Assembly (NCBI GenBank): GCA_902496645.1
Contig: CABVBR010000015.1
Location: forward strand, 1-25,269
Length of the DNA stretch: 25,269 nt
Reading direction: 5' to 3'
DNA from: an uncultured Collinsella sp.
GTDB taxonomy: Bacteria; Actinomycetota; Coriobacteriia; Coriobacteriales; Coriobacteriaceae
Shown: piece after piece, positions 21,339 through 25,269 of the stretch
Numbering within the stretch: the stretch's first letter is position 1
Layout: each line of letters opens with the position of its first letter
The notes under the pieces: generated by a model
Databases searched by the model: none
Told to the model about the DNA's origin: nothing
Seen by the model: the letters and a program-made list of their open reading frames with translations, nothing else
Translations under genes and position numbers: made by a program

Positions 21339-22796
21339 TTACGCAGCGAGGCGCTTGAGGACGTCGACGAGCAGCTCGTAGAAGCGCTCAGCAGAAGCGA
21401 GCTCCATGCTTTCGTCCGGGGTGTGAACATCGGAGAGCGTCGGGCCCACGGCGATGGCGTCCAGGCCGTGCAGGGCCTCGGCAAACAGGCCGCACTCAAG
21501 GCCGGCGTGAATGGACTCGATGCGCAGCTCGGAACCAAAGAGCTCGCGATAGCTCTCGACAAAGACGTCGCGGACCGGCGAATGCTCAGCATAGCTCCAG
21601 CCGGGATACTCGAACTCAAACTTGGCGTCGAAGCCCAGGACATCGGCCAGCGTCTGCAGGCGGTCCTTGAACTCGTTCTGCAGCGAGGTGATCGAGGAGC
21701 GCGGGGACAGCATGATCTTGACCTCGTCGTCAGAAGTGGCAACCACACCGATGTTGGAGGAAACCTCGACGGAGCCGTCGGTGGCGACGTTGCGGCGAAT
21801 CACGCCGTTAGGGGCAAGACGCAGGGCGCGGATGAGGGCAAGCGCGGACTTCTGGTCCATGGCCTCGACCTCGGCGTCGTCGGCAATCTCTACGGTGCAG
21901 GTAAAGCCGGGGTCGAAGACTTCGAGCTCGGCAGTGACGTCGGCGATGATGCCCTTTGCAATCTGGGCCGCGGCCTCGGCGGCAGCGTGATCAGCGTAGA
22001 CCAGCTCGGCCTTGCACTCACGGTTGATGGCGTTGTCCTTGGTGCCGCCGTTAAAGCTGACGATGGCGGGCTCGCCGGCGACCATCAGGCGATCGATGAT
22101 GCGGGCCATGATGAGGTTGCCGTTGCCGCGCTCCAGGTGGATGTCGGCGCCGGAGTGACCACCCAGCAGGCCGGAGATCTCGAGCGTAAGGGTGCTGCCG
22201 GTCTTGTGGTCGCGCACGATCGGGCAGGTGTAGGTAACGACGACACCGCCGGCGCAGCTGACGGTGGCCACGCCCTCCTCCTCGGAATCGAGGTTGATCA
22301 TGGTACGGGCGCTAATCTGGGACTTGTCGAGCGTCTCGGCGCCAACCAGGCCAGTCTCCTCGTCGGTGGTGAACACGCACTCGAGGGCCGGATGAGCAAT
22401 CGAATCGTCGTTGAGCACGGTGAGCATCAGAGCGACGGCGATACCGTTGTCGGCGCCCAGCGTGGTGCCGTTAGCGGTGAGGACGCCGTCCTTGACGACC
22501 AGGTCGATACCGTCGGTCGCAAAGTCGTGCTCAACGGAACCCAACTTGTCGCAAACCATATCGATGTGGCCCTGCAGCATCACGGTCGGGGCATTCTCGG
22601 CGCCGGCAGATGCGGGCTTGCGAATGATGACGTTGTAGACCTCGTCCTGATACACGTCGAGGCCGCGCTCCTTGGCAAACGCAACCAGGAAATCGCTGAT
22701 GCCCTTCTCGTTGCCAGACCCACGGGGGATCGCGCTGATCTCCTCAAAGAAATGGAACAGCTGGGCGGGCTCGTAGCCGGTAATCTTGTAGTCCAT
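21339..22796 (-). CDS. pepD: Aminoacyl-histidine dipeptidase (PepD, M20 family)
   Basis: 485 residues with the ATG at 22796, preceded by AAGGAGG. A longer in-frame opening to 22901 lacks a ribosome binding site. PepD is a zinc dipeptidase of the cytoplasm that recycles peptides such as carnosine-like His dipeptides. The M20 metal-site motifs are in place: LQGHIDMV, then LGADNGIAVAL, then TDEETGLVGA, GGHSGADIHLERGN and IHAGLECG. The gene stands alone and is convergent with hipBA. Confidence 0.95.
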   Translation of the reverse strand: MDYKITGYEPAQLFHFFEEISAIPRGSGNEKGISDFLVAFAKERGLDVYQDEVYNVIIRKPASAGAENAPTVMLQGHIDMVCDKLGSVEHDFATDGIDLVVKDGVLTANGTTLGADNGIAVALMLTVLNDDSIAHPALECVFTTDEETGLVGAETLDKSQISARTMINLDSEEEGVATVSCAGGVVVTYTCPIVRDHKTGSTLTLEISGLLGGHSGADIHLERGNGNLIMARIIDRLMVAGEPAIVSFNGGTKDNAINRECKAELVYADHAAAEAAAQIAKGIIADVTAELEVFDPGFTCTVEIADDAEVEAMDQKSALALIRALRLAPNGVIRRNVATDGSVEVSSNIGVVATSDDEVKIMLSPRSSITSLQNEFKDRLQTLADVLGFDAKFEFEYPGWSYAEHSPVRDVFVESYRELFGSELRIESIHAGLECGLFAEALHGLDAIAVGPTLSDVHTPDESMELASAERFYELLVDVLKRLAA

Positions 22797-22944
22797 GGTG
22801 CCTCCTTGGCGCAACTGGTTAGACAGTAAGACATGCGACTTGTATATTCCCAGACTTTGCGTGCATAAACCAGTCGAAAACGCCGAGCGCTCTCGCATCA
22901 TCGGCTAACGGTGAGGAAACGTCACTTTATCAAGATAAAGCAGC

Positions 22945-23466
22945 TTAGACGGGCCGCGCCGAAGGGACGTTGGACCCTTCAACCAGCCTCAACGCCTGTT
23001 GAACGTTAATGCATACACCATTGGTATGTTTAATAAGATTCTTGTCCTCCGTCACGACGTAATCGGCATCAATGCGATTGGCGACGCCCAGCATCAGGTC
23101 GTCCTCGAAGTCGTTGTGATGATACTTGAACACAAAGGAGTCGAAGACCTCGTCTGCACCGACCGGCGCGATGAGGGCGAGCTCGCGCATCTGCCGAACG
23201 CATGCCCAGGCCGTTTCGTCCGCCGCCGCAATGGCGTTATCGCTCAGCAAACCATTCTTCCTTCGGCACTCCCTCTTAATCGCCGCCGAGACAAGATACG
23301 AGACATCTTTGACCGAAAGAGACGAGGCAAACAGGGCAATCTGCTCCGAGACATCGGCAATCTCGAATAGACGGGCGACATCCGCTGTCCGGTCCGACCT
23401 TCCAGAAAAGTAATCCATCCATACGTTGGTGTCGATGAGCAACTTGAGAATGCCGTCTGCACTCAT
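22945..23466 (-). CDS. PIN-domain toxin (VapC-like ribonuclease)
   Basis: 173 residues from ATG at 23466, which overlaps the antitoxin stop as ATGA. A GTG 12 nt upstream is possible but less likely. The PIN active-site acids are visible: LLIDTNVWMDYF (D12) at the start, a Glu/Asp group in the middle (AADETAW), and NDFEDDLMLGVANRIDADYV with VTEDKNL near the end. PIN toxins cleave RNA and are held by a co-expressed antitoxin. An imperfect CTTTATC/GATAAAG hairpin just downstream (22925-22940) may end the transcript. The RNA target is unknown. Confidence 0.87.
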   Translation of the reverse strand: MSADGILKLLIDTNVWMDYFSGRSDRTADVARLFEIADVSEQIALFASSLSVKDVSYLVSAAIKRECRRKNGLLSDNAIAAADETAWACVRQMRELALIAPVGADEVFDSFVFKYHHNDFEDDLMLGVANRIDADYVVTEDKNLIKHTNGVCINVQQALRLVEGSNVPSARPV

Positions 23467-23822
23467 AGCTCCACCCACTCGGGATAGCGCTCCGCCATTG
23501 CTTCCTCATAGAGGTCATCGTAGTCACCCGAGAGGTCGGGAACAGGGATGCCGTATTTGAGGCACGCATCGCGCACGATGTGGCTGCCCTGCGTAACCCT
23601 TGATTCCACCGACGCAGTCGCTGGCACGTTAGAGCTCGGTGCCGCAACCCCCGATCTCGAGGGCATGCATCCGTTGACGACCAGATATTCCCAAAGTGTC
23701 CGCACCGCTTGAGACGGCGTCATGCCGATATGCGCCAGCACGGCGTCCCCAGCCTCTTTGAGTTGGCGATCCATGCGCACATTCATCTGGACCGGCCGTG
23801 AGTCGAGTACAGATATAGGCAT
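23463..23822 (-). CDS. RelB/DinJ-type antitoxin
   Basis: 119 residues. The N-terminal ribbon-helix-helix shows VQMNVRMDRQLKEAGDAVL and then HIGMTPSQAVRTLWEYLV, typical for RelB/DinJ DNA-binding antitoxins. A Ser/Ala-rich linker and an acidic C-terminal part (SGDYDDLYEEAMAERYPEW) would wrap the toxin. AGAAGGAG precedes the ATG. The stop overlaps the PIN toxin start. RelB-type antitoxins normally pair with RelE/YafQ-type toxins, so the pairing with a PIN domain is a less usual combination. Confidence 0.87.
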   Translation of the reverse strand: MPISVLDSRPVQMNVRMDRQLKEAGDAVLAHIGMTPSQAVRTLWEYLVVNGCMPSRSGVAAPSSNVPATASVESRVTQGSHIVRDACLKYGIPVPDLSGDYDDLYEEAMAERYPEWVEL

Positions 23823-23834
23823 GCTAGCTCCTTC

Positions 23835-23865
23835 TGCTATACATATTTATATTTCGAGTATAGCA
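23835..23865 (-). promoter_or_regulatory. Promoter/operator of the RelB-PIN pair
   Basis: TGCTATAC (23835-23842) and GTATAGCA (23858-23865) are a perfect 8-bp inverted repeat about 13-30 nt before the antitoxin start. On the minus strand the distal arm contains TGCTATACT, an extended -10 box. Antitoxin binding would block the promoter; this autoregulation is inferred. Confidence 0.65.
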
Positions 23866-23877
23866 CCATTTACTCAT

Positions 23878-23910
23878 AAAAAAGGGGCGCCCCGACAGGA
23901 GTGCCCCTTC
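23878..23910 (-). terminator. Terminator of clpC
   Basis: On the minus strand GGGGC pairs with GCCCC around a stem with one mismatch, followed by seven T (last base at 23878). It lies about 20 nt after the clpC stop and shortly before the RelB-PIN promoter. Confidence 0.8.
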
Positions 23911-23928
23911 GCAAAGCTATGTTAACCC

Positions 23929-25269
23929 CTACAGCGCGCCGGAACCGGCTTGCATCATGCCGCCGGGGCCTGAGCTCACGCCGCCGCTTACGGGTGCGGC
24001 GTTTCCGGTGTGCGGTGCCGCCGGAGCGGTATCGCCGCCGAGCGTGCCCGCCGGACGTGGCGCTGGGATTTCGCCCGTGCCGTGGCTAAAGACAAACTTG
24101 CCGTCGGCCACATCGCACAGGACGGTATCGCCCTCGCCCCACTCGCCAGCCAGCAGCTCCTCGGACAGCGGGTCCTCGATGAGCTTTTGGATGGCACGGC
24201 GCAGCGGACGTGCACCGTTGGTGAGGTCGGTGCCCTCGGCCACGATCTTGTCGTAAGCCGCATCGGTGAGCTTGATGTTCATACCGTTGGCAATCAGGCG
24301 CTGACGCAGGTCGTCCACCAGCAGGTGCGCGATCTTGGTCAGGTTCTCGCCCGAAAGCTTCTGGAACACCACGATGTCGTCGATACGGTTGAGCAGTTCG
24401 GGGCGGAACAGGCGCTTGAGTTCGCCCATCGCACGGCCCTTGATCTCACTCGATGTGAGACCCTGCTCGCCCGTGGTGCCAAAGCCGACGCTCGCATCCT
24501 GCGCGATCTCGCGGGCGCCCACGTTGGACGTCATGATGATCACCGTGTTGCGGAAGTCGACCGTCTTGCCCTGGCTATCGGTCAGGCGGCCCTCCTCCAG
24601 CACCTGCAGCAGGATGTTGAAGATGTCGGGGTGCGCCTTCTCGATCTCGTCGAACAACACGACCGAGTACGGGTGACGGCGCACGGCCTTGGTGAGCTGG
24701 CCGCCCTCGTCGTGACCGACGTAGCCCGGGGGGCTACCGATGAGCTTGGAGACCTCGAACTCGCTGCCGAACTCCGACATGTCGAAGCTGATGAGCGCAT
24801 CCTTGCTGCCAAAGAGGTACTCGGCGAGTGTCTTGGCGAGCTCGGTCTTGCCCGTGCCGGTGGGACCCAGGAAGATAAAGCTGCCGCCGGGGCGACGCGG
24901 GTCCTTGAGCGGCGAGCGGCTGCGGCGCACGGCCTTGGCAACAGCCTCGACAGCTTCGTCCTGACCGATGATGCGGGTCTTGAGCACGCTTTCGGCCTGC
25001 AGCAGACGACGGCTCTCGCTCTCGGTAAGCGAGGACACCGGCACACCCGAGGTCACGGACACGATGTCGGCAATCTGGCTCACATCGATGGTGAGCGGGC
25101 TGGCGTCAAGTTCGGCCGTCCAGGCGGCCTTGGCCTCGGCGAGCTCAATCTCGGCGGCCTTCTGCTGCTCGGTGATCTCGGCGGCCTTGTTCATGTCATC
25201 GCTCTCGGTGGCCTCCTGCGCGGCGGCCTTGAGCTCCTCCACGCGATGCTCGGCCGCGCGCACCGGCTC
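23929..25269 (-). CDS. clpC: Clp protease ATPase subunit, ClpC type (C-terminal part, cut by window)
   Basis: The visible 446 residues run off the right edge, so the N-terminal half is missing. The chain starts in a UVR/M-type helical segment (HRVEELKAAAQE), which favours ClpC over ClpB. It continues with the D2 AAA+ module: IIGQDEAVEAVAKAVRRSR, Walker A GPTGTGKTE, pore segment GYVGHDEGG, Walker B VVLFDEIEKAH, sensor 1 IIMTSN, arginine finger region RPELLNRID and sensor 2 GARPLRRAI. ClpC unfolds substrates for ClpP. The last ~45 residues form a Gly/Ala/Pro-rich tail ending GGMMQAGSGAL, which the core family does not require. A terminator follows. Confidence 0.93.
   Translation of the reverse strand, partial: EPVRAAEHRVEELKAAAQEATESDDMNKAAEITEQQKAAEIELAEAKAAWTAELDASPLTIDVSQIADIVSVTSGVPVSSLTESESRRLLQAESVLKTRIIGQDEAVEAVAKAVRRSRSPLKDPRRPGGSFIFLGPTGTGKTELAKTLAEYLFGSKDALISFDMSEFGSEFEVSKLIGSPPGYVGHDEGGQLTKAVRRHPYSVVLFDEIEKAHPDIFNILLQVLEEGRLTDSQGKTVDFRNTVIIMTSNVGAREIAQDASVGFGTTGEQGLTSSEIKGRAMGELKRLFRPELLNRIDDIVVFQKLSGENLTKIAHLLVDDLRQRLIANGMNIKLTDAAYDKIVAEGTDLTNGARPLRRAIQKLIEDPLSEELLAGEWGEGDTVLCDVADGKFVFSHGTGEIPAPRPAGTLGGDTAPAAPHTGNAAPVSGGVSSGPGGMMQAGSGAL

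Overview
The window looks like a chromosomal segment of a high-GC gut actinobacterium of the class Coriobacteriia, most likely Collinsella or a close relative. This is an inference from gene content and order, protein flavour (an L33/SecE/NusG/L11/L1 cluster next to tRNA-linked tuf, and disA-ispD-ispF-cysS-rlmB-yacP) and overall composition; no database search was possible.

Layout. 1-3954 (+): a short secreted peptide gene and an MscS-type channel, then a two-gene operon of a ParB-like/BMP fusion protein and a calcineurin-like phosphoesterase. 3964-8514 (-): the translation block, reading right to left: tRNA-Tyr, tRNA-Thr, tRNA-Met, tuf, terminator, then a new promoter, rpmG, tRNA-Trp, secE, nusG, rplK and rplA. 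8423-13000: an accessory stretch between tRNA-Tyr and the housekeeping operon. It holds two arrays of inverted repeats with no gene, a DUF262/DUF1524 protein resembling a GmrSD-type (type IV) restriction enzyme, a lone tRNA-Thr, and a HipA-like kinase fused to its own DNA-binding domain behind a 28-bp perfect inverted repeat. 13021-18515 (-): a tightly packed operon disA-ispD-ispF-cysS-rlmB-yacP (c-di-AMP synthesis, isoprenoid precursor synthesis, tRNA charging, rRNA methylation, NYN nuclease). 18599-19319 (+): mntP with a structured leader that can hide its ribosome binding site. 19361-21211 (+): a hipB-hipA toxin-antitoxin locus with a palindromic operator and a frameshifted hipA. 21339-22796 (-): pepD. 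22945-23865 (-): a RelB-like/PIN toxin-antitoxin pair. 23929-25269 (-): the C-terminal half of clpC, cut by the window edge.

The conserved operons behave as expected. The novelty lies in the non-coding arrays at 8728-9120, above all an array of six ~17-nt repeats at a 40-nt step that alternate in orientation. Three further points are the self-contained HTH-HipA kinase whose ribosome binding site lies inside its inverted repeat, the cytoplasmic ParB-BMP fusion coupled to a phosphoesterase that lacks the usual first-motif histidine, and the mntP leader. Three toxin/kinase loci (11653, 19444, 23463) fall within about 12 kb, each with a palindrome over its promoter region.
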